Source: Trichinella spiralis
Taxonomy: Eukaryota; Nematoda; Enoplea; Trichinellida; Trichinellidae
DNA length: 64,000 bases
Assembly (NCBI GenBank): GCA_000181795.3
Contig: CM012953.1
Coordinates: forward strand, 13,023,520-13,087,519
Direction of reading: 5' to 3'
Positions 26,930 through 37,158 of the stretch are shown in pieces; the first letter of the stretch is position 1; every line of letters starts with the position of its first letter. The notes beneath the pieces were generated by a model. It was not told the DNA's origin and searched no databases. It saw only the letters and a list, made by a program, of their open reading frames with translations. The position numbers and the translations under genes were made by a program.

Positions 26930-27563
26930 AGAAATTCTTTGTAACACGCTGAGACTAAATCAAATCCAACCATCATCTTCATAGGTGTACGCAGTATTTT
27001 AGGTGAAGAAAAAGCAAAGAGAAAAAAAGTTGCAATTTGCGTAGACTGCAAAAATTTAAACGACTGTAATGTGCTACATGACGCGACAAACATTTTAGCA
27101 AATATATTTGAACTTGCATTCAGCAAAGTATTACAGTAATGCGTATGCGTGCGTGTCACTGTTATTGTTGTGCGTGGTAAGAGATGTGTTTTCTTGGTCT
27201 TTATACTGACATTACGAATAAAGCTTACGCTCTCAGTAATCAACTAACTGAAGATTGTCGAAGAAGATGAAATAGCATTAAAAGAATTGACTATGACTAA
27301 CTTGGCGAATGATGATTATCATGCTGGACAATGTTGAAGAATTTGATGTCTCTAACTCGAAAGTATGGACATAAGCATATGCGTGTCGTCGATGCTCTTC
27401 TTGGAGGCTAGCAAGTTTACTGATTTTGCGACTGAAATAGCCATAGATCATCAGTTTTCGAGTTGATTCAAGCACTTATCTCACGAACTGATCTTGCGAA
27501 TAAATCTTTCGAAGAGATTCTATACGTTTTAGAAGAGCAGTTCTCCTTTCCCAGCCATCTGAA
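26930..27563 (-). other. Possible small minus-strand transcript unit
   Basis: Composition here is less AT-rich than around it. A perfect 12-bp palindrome CCTTATATAAGG (27580-27591) gives a TATA-like site usable on either strand. On the minus strand just downstream lie overlapping short frames: 27475-27278 (contains SRKISKLASLQEEHRR) and 27243-26926. Possible splice sites exist, but I could not build one convincing protein. I do not recognise any product. It may be a small lineage-specific gene or part of the neighbouring retroelement debris. Confidence 0.25.
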
Positions 27564-27579
27564 ATTGCAGAACGTGGTG

Positions 27580-27591
27580 CCTTATATAAGG
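27580..27591. promoter_or_regulatory. Palindromic TATA-like site
   Basis: CCTTATATAAGG is its own reverse complement. It lies between the minus-strand frames at 27.3-27.5 kb and the plus-strand retroelement relic starting near 27.7 kb, so it could act as a TATA box in either direction. There is no transcript evidence. Confidence 0.3.
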
Positions 27592-27699
27592 TGAATTAGA
27601 AAGTCGACGAATGAATTTATGATTTTATTGCCGTTCTTGGTCAGCTGGCGCAGTTTCAGAGTTGGAGAATATATTACGTAAGCAAATGGTTGGTTATTG

Positions 27700-28930
27700 A
27701 CTTGTGAGATGAGGAGCTACCGCTATGCATATTTTTACGGAAGAATTTGATCTTTTAGTCAGCTTTGGAAAAAGCTCTATTAGCAGAAACAGTTGCTCAA
27801 CATACTCGAGATGTTCGCGCTTCTGACATCAACAGAGCAGCACAATTAACTTATGATATTTTTGTGAAGCATAGCAACTTCAGATGTGACTTACAGCACA
27901 ATTTCAAGTTTGTCTGTGCTGCAGAGCATATGGCGAAATTTGCCGAAGCGACAGAGAAAAGTAGAGGCTAAGCCTATGGCGAGTTTCCTAGCATCTGTTG
28001 GCAGTGTGATGTGTCACAGCTTCTTAACAGGCCTTTGGCGAAACTTCGTCAGTCATGTTTAGTGTCAAGAAAGATTCGAGTAGCAGTTGTCGTTGGACGC
28101 CTTCAATGTGACTCCGTATCAGAATTCACGATTGTTTCTGGATATATTTTCCGGAAGATATCGCAGACGAGAAAAGTAAGAAGACAGAACAGTGAATCCG
28201 CTTATTTTCAAATTGGCAACTTTGCCGGAAGAACTGATCCCAACACTGAAAGGGTCTGTAATGGATGTCCAACTTTGCAGTAGAAAAGAAGACTCTTATC
28301 TGGAGTGACCAAAGTGACCCTTCGCGACTTTCAACTAGTTCGTAAATAAACTGGTTGAATAGAGAGCCCTGTCTGAAATCAGTGAGCTGAGTACAAAGTT
28401 TACCAGTCGTCATCAGCGTAGCCCCAGGAATTATTCAAATTGTTGTCAGGGGTGTTGGCATATTTGACGACATTCTTATTGCAGAGAGCGATGAACACGA
28501 CGCTGTTGCGTTTCGGTAACGTTTTCCGGCATTGCACAGTATTGGAGTGCGACTGAAAGCAGCGAAAAAATAACAGCCAAAAGATGGAAAACTTTAAACT
28601 GAAGAAGAAGCTAAATGGATCCAGAGGTCAGACAGCAACGGCAAACTCTCTTGGAACGTAAGGAGAGTGATCATTCCATTTCAAGCACGTCATCAGAAGG
28701 TCGTTAAGGACTTGCACTAGGCATAATTCGAATGAGAGCTCTGTCCTGAAATTGTGAATTGAAAGCTCCTACTACTTGTGAAATTAAAACGGAAAATGTG
28801 AGTTCAACATGGTTGCTGAACTTCCAAGTGCAAACTGATGGTGGTGGTCAATTATGGCGCCTTCACATCGATCAATGAAGAAAGCGTTTTATTAGGCTCT
28901 TGAACAGGTGATTCTCCAAACGCAAGAAAC
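27700..28930 (+). mobile_element. Decayed Ty3/gypsy-type retrotransposon relic
   Basis: Fragments in shifting plus-strand frames follow Ty3/gypsy pol order. An RT palm remnant occurs at about 28420-28510 (APGIIQ, then FDDILIAESDEHDAV, a degraded YxDD box). A VIIP...QKVVKDLH stretch near 28660-28710 resembles the start of the integrase zinc domain. A WRLHID near 28855-28872 resembles the beginning of the integrase core. Stops and frameshifts break every domain, and the spacing is shorter than in an intact element. The 27765-27971 frame may be gag-derived. I found no LTRs. It is dead and old, and GC-richer than the flanks. Confidence 0.55.
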
Positions 28931-29464
28931 AACAGGAGCAAAAGAAAGAGCTATGAGAAAAGAAATCGCAATGGTTAGAGAAGAAACAGTGGGGTTGCGC
29001 AACGTCGATCGTCCCCCGGGGAACAAAAACTGAAGGTCAGAATAGCTCAAGTTACAAAGAACTATGAATTTTGGAGAAGTGATACGGTTTTACAGTGAAC
29101 ACTTTGATAAGTATATTCCAACTTCCTTCATCAACGCATTGCCATAATGTATGTATGTTAGTTGTGCATTATAATTTTTTCCCGTTTCTGTTATCATTCC
29201 AAATAAAGTTTCTGCTTTCACTGATGATCTGTATTCATACCCAACAATGACAAAGAAGGATGCGTATGTCATTCTCCTTCCGTTACAAAAGTTGGACTAT
29301 TGGTAATGTGACATGTGACTAAAATGAAACTACAATTCTGTTATATTTATTCAAGTAATTCAGATAATTTATTGATGATGATTTCACAACAGTTTAATGA
29401 CGATCGGAAGAAGGCAAACGTATCGTATCGTAGAAACGTAATGAAGTTTTCCGTTCATTAAATT
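28931..29464. other. Short intergenic gap
   Basis: I see no gene here. The left part may be the tail of the retroelement relic. The right part is the 3' flank of the B3GLCT homologue, which reads leftward and stops at 29465. Confidence 0.5.
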
Positions 29465-31469
29465 TCACAGTTCTATTTTCGCCAGATGTTCTTCTTCATC
29501 ATTTTTTAAATGCTTCTTTTTAAGATATCGTTCAAAATTTTCTAAAGGATTGCCATTGAAAAACGAATGAAACGAAATCATTGGCATCTTATGTAAATAA
29601 TCATGTGCATAAGATGAGCTCGGCGCTTGATGAAATGATGATGAATGCACAATAGGAATGTCAGTATTACTGAGATAGAATCCAATGCTCATATCATCCG
29701 GTGCATCTTTAGCTGTGCACTGGAGAAGAAATGCAAGCGTGGAAACGACCGGAGGAGAAAAAACAGCCCTGTCAACATTGAAATGAGATTATTTAAAATA
29801 GAGATACTGTTTTGCCATCTTTACCCTGCCCCCAGAGTGGGATAATCAAATCCACGTGTGCCATCCGTGTTGAAATGGAAACCATACCGCTGGCCCAAAA
29901 TCATCTGGCTTTCAGAATTGTAGCATCGAAGCAATCTGAACAACGCTGCAACGCTGAAATAAATTCCTTTCAAAAGTGACTGAAAACAGTTGAATAAATT
30001 TAAATCAACTTGAATAATGTGTCATCATCAGCCAACACGATCCATTTGTACTTTCGGTTGTTGATTTCATTAAAATATTGCAAAATATTCAACGTCTTTT
30101 CACAGTGTCCTACAATAAATGGTCCTTCTTACTGGCAAAGAAATATGCATGATTATTTTTACCCTCTTTCGTATTTTCAACGTTCACTTTCACAGTGGGA
30201 ATGTTTCGATCTTCAACATCACTGAAAAAAATCACCTGGATATCATTCGAAACCCAAGTCTGTTTCAAAATTGGTACTAAAATAAAATGATAAATAAAAT
30301 AAACACATAAATAAATAAATAAATAAATGAACTTCGAGTTTGATGATTGCCACTCCAAGTTTTAACTGCAAATACAACATCCTCGGACGATACGTTCCCG
30401 GTGCATTTGCTATCATCATAAACATATCGAGTGATGCAATTGGATTGTTCAGCCAAAGTGCAAAACATCGGCTCGTCTGTCAGCTCAACTCCGAAGCTGT
30501 TGTTATACAAAAGCAAAGCTAACTGAACATTTTTATTTGAAAAAAAAGTATCAATGCATTTTCACTTTCTTTCCCTCACCTCATACATGGCGTCAATGAT
30601 GAACATCTGAGCATCTGACTCCTTGGATTTCACCAATTCAACAGCGCTGAAAGCAACAATACAATTTCAACATCGCAATCGAACAAGAAATGCAACAACT
30701 TTCCTACCAAAATTTTCCAACTTCTAATCATATTGATAAATAAAATCTATTGCTTACAAATTGAATGTCGCTTTGCTGATAACAAATCCGGCACCCAGTT
30801 CTGGATATTTGAGCTTCTCACTGCTAAAATGGTGTATGATTGTCATGGAATGGTCGATCAACGCGTGACCAATAAAAAATTGCTGAAAAATTGAACATAT
30901 ATTTAATTATTTATACTTTAATTTTTCCTCGTCAAACCTTTGCCGGATCGAATTTGGCAAGCAATTGTGTTAAACGCATCAAATCGACAACAGTTTCCGA
31001 TTCCATGAAAAATAGCCATTTGTATTGCACAGTTTGCAATTTGTTGTGCAACCTGAAAAGAATATTTTATATTAAATTTTATAAAGGAACAAACAAAAAG
31101 AAACAAAACTTAACTTTTGAACATAGGCCATATTGCCCACGCTCCTGTCGTGGCAGAGAAGTCGGAATGAGTAAAATACACATGCACCTGAACAATATTT
31201 TACAATTATATCAATAAAATATGATACATTTTTTGATTACCGTAAAATTGGTCTGTCTGATTAATTTTCCTTTCAATAAATCAGCACTCACACCTTGCTT
31301 TTCAATAGGTTCAGTAACGTAAACAAAAACAATTTCACACGGCTCTTCAATAAAAGACAAAAAAACCAAATTTCAGATTAAAAATAATTCGTACAAATCA
31401 AACATTACCCAACGAGTAAGAGACGCAACAAACAACCGAAATTATTAAAATTAAGTAGACAGAACGCAT
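29465..31469 (-). CDS. B3GLCT: Beta-1,3-glucosyltransferase (fringe-like), ER
   Basis: Eleven exons, in transcription order: 31469-31409, 31344-31241, 31187-31123, 31052-30938, 30882-30758, 30646-30580, 30522-30333, 30276-30163, 30109-30010, 29953-29825 and 29768-29465. They total 1374 nt (457 aa) with all phases consistent. The enzyme adds glucose to O-fucose on thrombospondin type 1 repeats in the ER. It shows a hydrophobic N-terminal signal (MRSVYLILIISVVCC), an N-terminal fringe-like half (FFIGHALIDHSMTIIHHF) and a catalytic fringe domain. The catalytic domain has IPILKQTW, GHCEKT, the metal-binding DDD at about 308-310 (VLADDDTLF), GQRYGFHF, DAPDDM and SSSFHQA. The C-terminal KIEL suits KDEL-type ER retrieval. 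A TTTTTTTGTAG acceptor lies one base before the ATG. It is the last gene of the ISY1-RAB5IF-B3GLCT cluster. Several donors are weak (GTTCAT, GTTCAA, GTTGAT), chosen because they keep frame and family sequence. Confidence 0.92.
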
Positions 31470-31700
31470 TCTACAAAAAAATTTCATTTTTCAAACAAAC
31501 AAGAACACACTCAGGGAAACATTATATATATAGAGAGAGAAAGAGAGAGAAAAAGAGAACTGGTGAAACCTCGAATGAAAAAATACATACAGCCACCAAT
31601 AAATAACACAACTAATTGATTGTTTAATTTCAATCAACGGGTTTGCCAAAAAAAGAAAAAAAAGATATTGCGCGCATATTCGCATATTTTAAAATGCAAA

Positions 31701-32054
31701 TCATATCATTCCTTCTGAACGATACGTGAACGCCACAATCCAGCAAACCATGAACGTGGCAAACGCCGAGCTGAAGCCTTCTTTGAAAATTTCACTGATG
31801 CCACCCAGCTCGTCTTCGTCGAAGCATTGAAATGCGGTTATGTAAAAATGAGTAACCAACGTGCTGACCATCAAATAGAAGGCAATAACAGAGAAACCTT
31901 CGACTGGCAACAGACCACAACCAATACCGAACAGCAGGCTGAAGATCTGCTTGAACCAATAAATCACATCAAGTAGATCGTCTTTGTCTGTCCATTCTGA
32001 TTTCGCCTGTATTGCCTTACTGAACAATTCGCCCGCTTTTTTCGATATCAGCAT
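31701..32054 (-). CDS. RAB5IF: RAB5-interacting factor family membrane protein
   Basis: A 117-aa, single-exon protein of the Rab5ip family (human RAB5IF/C20orf24). It is a small multi-pass membrane protein reported to bind RAB5 and to take part in membrane-protein and respiratory-complex biogenesis. Family marks are DLLDVIYWFKQ, a glycine-rich first membrane segment (LLFGIGCGLLPVEGF), two further hydrophobic helices and FDEDELGG preceding EIFKEGF. An acceptor (TATTTGTAG at 32091-32092) lies 36 nt upstream. The intervening 12 codons are open, so a cis-spliced N-terminal extension cannot be excluded; I chose the first ATG. It lies between ISY1 (upstream) and B3GLCT (232 bp downstream) on the same strand. 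Confidence 0.88.
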   Translation of the reverse strand: MLISKKAGELFSKAIQAKSEWTDKDDLLDVIYWFKQIFSLLFGIGCGLLPVEGFSVIAFYLMVSTLVTHFYITAFQCFDEDELGGISEIFKEGFSSAFATFMVCWIVAFTYRSEGMI

Positions 32055-32461
32055 CGATGCATGGAAAATTATCCCAAATGCAGCAAAAATCTACAAATAA
32101 TTTGATGCTTTAAAACTTTTTTTACATCTTACGACAGTTCGTATCTAATGGATTGATTCCCTTATGACAAAAAACAAAATGCCCAACTTACTTTACAGTA
32201 AACTCAACATAAACAACTCAAAATGCCAACAACAAACACTTCGGCCAACTTACTGTAATCTTCAAAACCTGTATATATTTAAAGTGAACAAATTAATAAA
32301 ATATTCATTTCAAGAATAGAATTTCTCATGTACTGGTAGATTGACACTGAATACAGAGTAACAGATTCATAAAAATATTAAAAAAATTTTTTTTTCACTA
32401 ATACTGACAAAATAATCTGAACAGTAGTCAGTCCATAAATGCTTCAGATATCAGTGTTTTT

Positions 32462-33402
32462 TTACAAGCCCATCAATGATTTCGCTTCTGAACTCTGCTT
32501 CATGAGCGATTCACTTGCATATTTTTCCAAAAGTTCCATTTTTTTGCGTTTCAAAATCGCCTGCTCAACTTCTTCCTGAGAAGGCACTGGAATAGAACCA
32601 GTCGAAACATCCTCAACATTCTCTGGTCTGTCGGTAGAATCATCGCCGGGGAAAAGGATGTCAGCGGCATTCTCTTCTTCAAAATTCCCGATATCTTCAA
32701 CAGTTGGCAAATCAACTTTGTCAACAAGTTCATCTGCAAATTTGTCCATTTTATTTTTTTCCCATTCTTCAACCGCTTTCTTTCTCGCGGCAGCTTCAGC
32801 TTCGCATTCAAGCGGAAGTATCACTCCATCATCTTCATCCACATAACCGTAATACTAAACAAATATAAACGTTTTTCCATTTTATTACATTTTAAATAAT
32901 AATAAAAAAAAATATTTACCCTGGCATCTGCAGCACGAACAAGCTGAGCATAAGTTTTTTTCAATTTCCCAACGTCTGAAGTTGGCTTTGCAAAAAGCTC
33001 TCGAACCCCTGGCAAATCTTTCGCAGCTCCAAAATATTTATATCCCCTATTGCCAGGTAGTTCTCTTCCTTCGCGATCGAGCATTTTTGGCGCTATCCGT
33101 TTGTAATCTGGCCCGCCAAGCTCACGAACCCGCACTTCCCAGTGGTATTTAGTTTTCAACAACTTGTTAATTTCATCATTGAGATCGCGAATTTTAAATT
33201 CGCCCAAACCGGGATTTTGAATCTGAGCAATTTTCCTTGCAATTTCCCTGATCACATCCAAACGCCACATTTCTGCTTTACGCAAATCGTTGCAATCCGA
33301 TGCCAACGCCGGACGATGATCCGTCGGTCCGCGTTCTTCGTCAAGCTTCATCTTTCTCCAACGAGCCAAAGCGGTTAACGCTTTTTCCGCATTTCGAGCC
33401 AT
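32462..33402 (-). CDS. ISY1: Pre-mRNA splicing factor ISY1
   Basis: Two exons, 33402-32920 and 32854-32462, with a 65-bp intron and 291 aa in total (human ISY1 is about 285). It is a component of the spliceosomal NineTeen/XAB2 complex, active in the catalytic spliceosome in the nucleus. The N-terminus MARNAEKALTALARW is nearly diagnostic, and the start is therefore certain. It is followed by RKMKLDEERGP, RPALASDCNDL, IQNPGLGEFKIRDLNDEIN and the KYFGAAKDLPGVRELF block. An acidic middle and a basic coiled C-terminus (EQAILKRKKMELLEKY) complete it. An acceptor TTGTAG lies 20 nt before the ATG. It is the first of three tandem minus-strand genes. Confidence 0.96.
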
Positions 33403-33422
33403 CTTACCTCTTTTATATCTAT

Positions 33423-35195
33423 CTACAATGCAAACAACTACTTTTTACTCAAATTGCAAAAATATAAATTGCGTAATAATCAAATTAATTTTCATATTAT
33501 AAAAGCTAAAATTACCATATACAAGTATATACTAACTATTTACAAATTTGTTTATAAAATTTATAATAAAAGTGACATTTCTGCAAAACAAATTGACCTT
33601 GTCACACAAAAACAATACTACCTCTCTTATAAAAAGTGCAATAAAATGGAAAGTAGAAAATTGAAATTTTAAATTAGAAAGTTTAATTTTTTTCAAATAA
33701 TCAATAAGAATTCAGAAAAAAATTTATATATATTATTATTATCGACTCACAGCCGTTAATAATACGTTTCAACACGTAAAAGCATTGCTCTAAAACACAA
33801 CAAAATCAAAATTATATATAAACCAAAGTCATTCATTGACAGTGAAAATTCAACTAGCCGGGATAAAGCCACGATAGTTAATAATAGTTAGCATATGTTC
33901 ATTGTAAATTGATTATACTCAAAAATATTTTTTTCGTATATTTATAAAAAGAAATTAAAATTCTTATAATTAAAAACTAACTGAAACAATCCATACATAA
34001 CAAAAAATCATAAATTTCAAACAAAAAATATAAAATTTTAATAAAAAATAGCAATGTTTGTAAAATAAAATGACAGCAACATTTCGAAAAGAAACCCCAA
34101 TAACATTTAGGGAAAGGCAATGCTTATCTGTAAAAGTCGGTTGTGACAAACGCCACTTTCCTTATAAAAATGGTATAACATTCTTTCGGATATACAAACA
34201 GTAAAAAAATGCGACAAAATAAAAAAGTAATTAAACATTAAAAAACATTCAAACTGAAAAAGAAAAAAATAAGATAGCAAGCAACAAAAACGTACCATCC
34301 AAAGGTCACTGATGACAGTTCTCATTTCTTAAAATTATGTTATAAAATTATAAAAAATTGTCTGAACACTAAAATATGATTAGAATCTTTCATTAGAACT
34401 AAAATATCTTTCATTAGAAGTTTATATTCACTGAAGAGAAGCAAAGCTAACCCATAGTTCGGTAAAACACTCGATTAAAGACCACATCAATTTCACTTAA
34501 AAAACAACTCAAAGTAAAAATATTGTTTTAGTAACAGTAACAAATTTTCAGCTCAATATTATTAACAAAGGTAATCAATTTCCATAAATATAAATTCAGT
34601 AACACACACCTCTTAAATAAAAATAATGCTACAACTAAAATAAATTTCAATCCATAAACGAATTACGCCGTGATGCTTACAGTATACAGAAATGAAAATG
34701 AGGTTACAAACCACTTAAATTAAAAAAATACAAATGGACTATAATTAGTTTTCAATGAAGCATATTTAATAAAACACATTCTACAATATTTACCAAAAAC
34801 AAGCTAAATACTTATTTTTAATTTCTTTTGTGTCATAATGCATTGAATACAACACATTTAAATGTCAATATATAAATTTGCATTATTTAATTAAAATTGT
34901 TATTATCATCATTATAATCGTGTTAATTAATAACTCTGCATTTTTTGTCTATGCACACATGTAAATAATGATGAAACATCTATACTAAAAGTATCATGAA
35001 GAAGTGATTATATTGACTACTTGAAAATCATACATTCAATTACAACATAATATTTGAAATTTCGAATTCAATGCGCGTCATTACTTCTAATATTTTAAGA
35101 ATGAAGTTATTATACTTTATTTATTAATTTCATGGCGTACTTTTTGAGGGTTTTTGTTGTGCAATGTTATTTCACTTGCTATTTGCGATTATTTT
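33423..35195. other. Intergenic between divergent ISY1 and GINS3
   Basis: A 1.8 kb AT-rich gap expected to hold the promoter of the minus-strand cluster and that of GINS3. ORFs such as 34325-34107 (minus) are low-complexity and unrecognised. I see no RNA gene or repeat beyond AT-rich simple sequence. Confidence 0.5.
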
Positions 35196-35197
35196 AG

Positions 35198-35740
35198 ATG
35201 GAGAGCAGTTACCTTGAACTTGTTGATATTCTGGCAACTGAAGAGAAGGTGAAAGTAAAGGTGAATAAAGATATACGCAAACTTGGTTATTTGGATCCAA
35301 ATGGAAATCGTGAAAATTTACCTAAAGGTTTCGTCGTTGAATTGCCTTTATGGATTGCTCGAGAGCTTTCATCTGGTACTCAGCCTCCTTTGAATTTGAT
35401 TTTACCAGCTGTGTTCAAATCTGGTCATCAACAAGTTATGTCTGCATGTGCCGAGCTTGTCAATTTGCACAAAGCCAGCCCATATTATTATCAGTTTGGT
35501 GTACATTTAGCAAATTGTTTTCCATCTCAACGAACGGAAATCAGTTCTTCATTGAAGAGTACCTTCCTTGGGCGCTTTTCATGGATAATGAACACTGCTG
35601 TTAATGATTCACGCGTAGACAAACCTCGTACTTTGGATGCGTGGGAATCAGAAATGTTTGATGAAGGCCGCAAATCGTATGTTCGATTTAAAAAGTGGTC
35701 GCAGGGTCCTCACACATTACGATTTGGTTCAAATACGTAA
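35198..35740 (+). CDS. GINS3: GINS complex subunit PSF3
   Basis: A single-exon protein of 180 aa. PSF3 is one of four GINS subunits that join CDC45 and MCM2-7 in the CMG replicative helicase in the nucleus. The N-terminal B-domain-like part (YLELVDILATEEKVKVKV) matches the family's short LDDIL...E.LPV motif. The A domain has VELPLWIARELS, VNLHKASPYYYQFGVHL and FLGRFSWIMNTA, all at family positions. The length is slightly under the human 216 aa because the C-terminal tail is short. TTTTAG abuts the start codon (AG at 35196-35197, ATG at 35198), which fixes the start and suggests trans-splicing with no untranslated leader of its own. Retroelement debris begins about 150 bp downstream. Confidence 0.93.
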   Translation: MESSYLELVDILATEEKVKVKVNKDIRKLGYLDPNGNRENLPKGFVVELPLWIARELSSGTQPPLNLILPAVFKSGHQQVMSACAELVNLHKASPYYYQFGVHLANCFPSQRTEISSSLKSTFLGRFSWIMNTAVNDSRVDKPRTLDAWESEMFDEGRKSYVRFKKWSQGPHTLRFGSNT

Positions 35741-35886
35741 TTACCGTAATGTTCGTACAGTTGTATTTTTTAATGAAAACTATTTCGAAGGTGCATAAAC
35801 TTCATTGAAAACTTTTACTGTGATTTTTTGAAATATAATAAACATAATTTAAATCAACAAAAACGTGAACAAATTTCTGTATACAG

Positions 35887-36609
35887 TGTAACGAGCCGCT
35901 CTTTCGGGCGGGCTCGTTCGTCACCCGAACCGGGCTATTAACACAGTCGACCGGCGGGTTCCTCCGTGCGGTCATATCCTCCGTTGGGTTCCGCCGGCTC
36001 TGCTGCCCTGTCTTCCGTGTTCGCGCTCTCCCGACACAGTAAAATTCCAGAACCAACAAGCACACTCGCGCACTACCAACTATCGTACTGCCATAATTCT
36101 TTTCCGATGTTCAAGTATTTTTCTGTTTACGGTATCTTGGCTGCTCTTCTTCCAATTCGTCCGCTACAACAGATATGATGTATGATATTTTTTGTGTCTA
36201 TATAAATATAGTCATGGTTGATCACTGTAACAGACGGACAGGTGCCCAGTACCTAGCGGTAGGAAATCTTAAACATCACTCATTCCAAGCACTTCAAGAA
36301 GATTGGCGATCCATCAGTAGAAAAGAGTCATGTGATACTTGATCGTCAGAAAGATTACGGTAGTTGGGTGGATTGGAAAGAGACAGTTGGTTTTAGTGTG
36401 TAGTTGCGGTTGGTTTTCGACCGCGGTGTGATTTATCATAGTGATTGTCTGTAGTACGTTCTAATAAAGATTTTAATCCATTACGTCGTTGTTTCTCTTT
36501 TTGTCCTGAATGTCTTCGTCGAAGTGTGAAAGATGTCGAAAGCACACCATAGACTAATCGAGAATGGCACTTCATCGACTGCTGTCTCTGTCAATCATCT
36601 CGTAACAAC
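35887..36609 (+). repeat. LTR-like segment
   Basis: It begins TGTAACGAGCC and ends CTCGTAACA, so the ends form short imperfect inverted repeats as in LTRs. Read on plus, a TATA-like TATATAAATATAG (about 36199-36211) precedes AATAAAG (about 36463), the order expected for U3-R-U5. The first 150 bp are strongly GC-rich. GAGCCGCTCTTTCGGG (about 35894-35909) is the exact reverse complement of a 16-mer in the 232-bp LTRs further right. An alternative reading is a minus-strand solo LTR covering only 35887-36232 (TGTTACAG...CTCGTTACA). I found no target-site duplication for either reading. Confidence 0.4.
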
Positions 36610-36618
36610 ACTCTCTAC

Positions 36619-37158
36619 ATGCGAGGTTCAAGTTCAAGTACATGCGAAAAGACTACTGCAGCTAGTACCCTGAAGGCACATTCCGGAGAAATGAATCCAG
36701 GAGTAACGAAAATTATGAAGGAAGTGACGAAGTACTTGTCAAAAAGCCAACCTGCCGTGATCACCCTGCTCAAACGGTATGAACAAGCCATTGCGGCAAC
36801 TAATCAAGACCTGGGACTGATTGTTTCTAAAGATATCTTGGCGATGGTGGGCCGTCAGTGTATTTGACAAATTGCTTATATTGCTGCAAAAGTTGGCCAG
36901 AAAAGCGAACCAACAATAGTCAACCTGAATTTAACAGTAATTGCCGACATGAGGAAACGTGACCAAACTGATAGAAAAGTATTTCCCGGATGAGACTTTT
37001 AACAGTAGCGGTGTAGGCGATAGTTTAATTTGTCTTCCCATGTACACCACACTGACGATGAAAATGAGCATACATGAATTTATCTACAATGGTGCATAAG
37101 CGAAAGCTAAGAGAGGTGTGCACCAACTTCTGGACGTGAAAGCAGACGACTACAAGGA
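36619..37158 (+). pseudogene. Gag-like leader region of a broken retroelement
   Basis: An open frame at 36619-36867 (82 codons, contains KSQPAVITLLKRYEQAIAA) is followed by interrupted coding-like sequence up to the first 117-bp array. Its position directly after an LTR-like segment and its composition suggest a degraded gag. I see no zinc knuckle or other diagnostic motif, so the assignment is positional. Confidence 0.3.

Noticed and set aside
30813-30830. An extra intron in B3GLCT at an internal TTTTAG|CAG
   Set aside because: Reading straight through gives the family-like HHFSSEKLKYPELGAG and keeps frame, so the AG is exonic.
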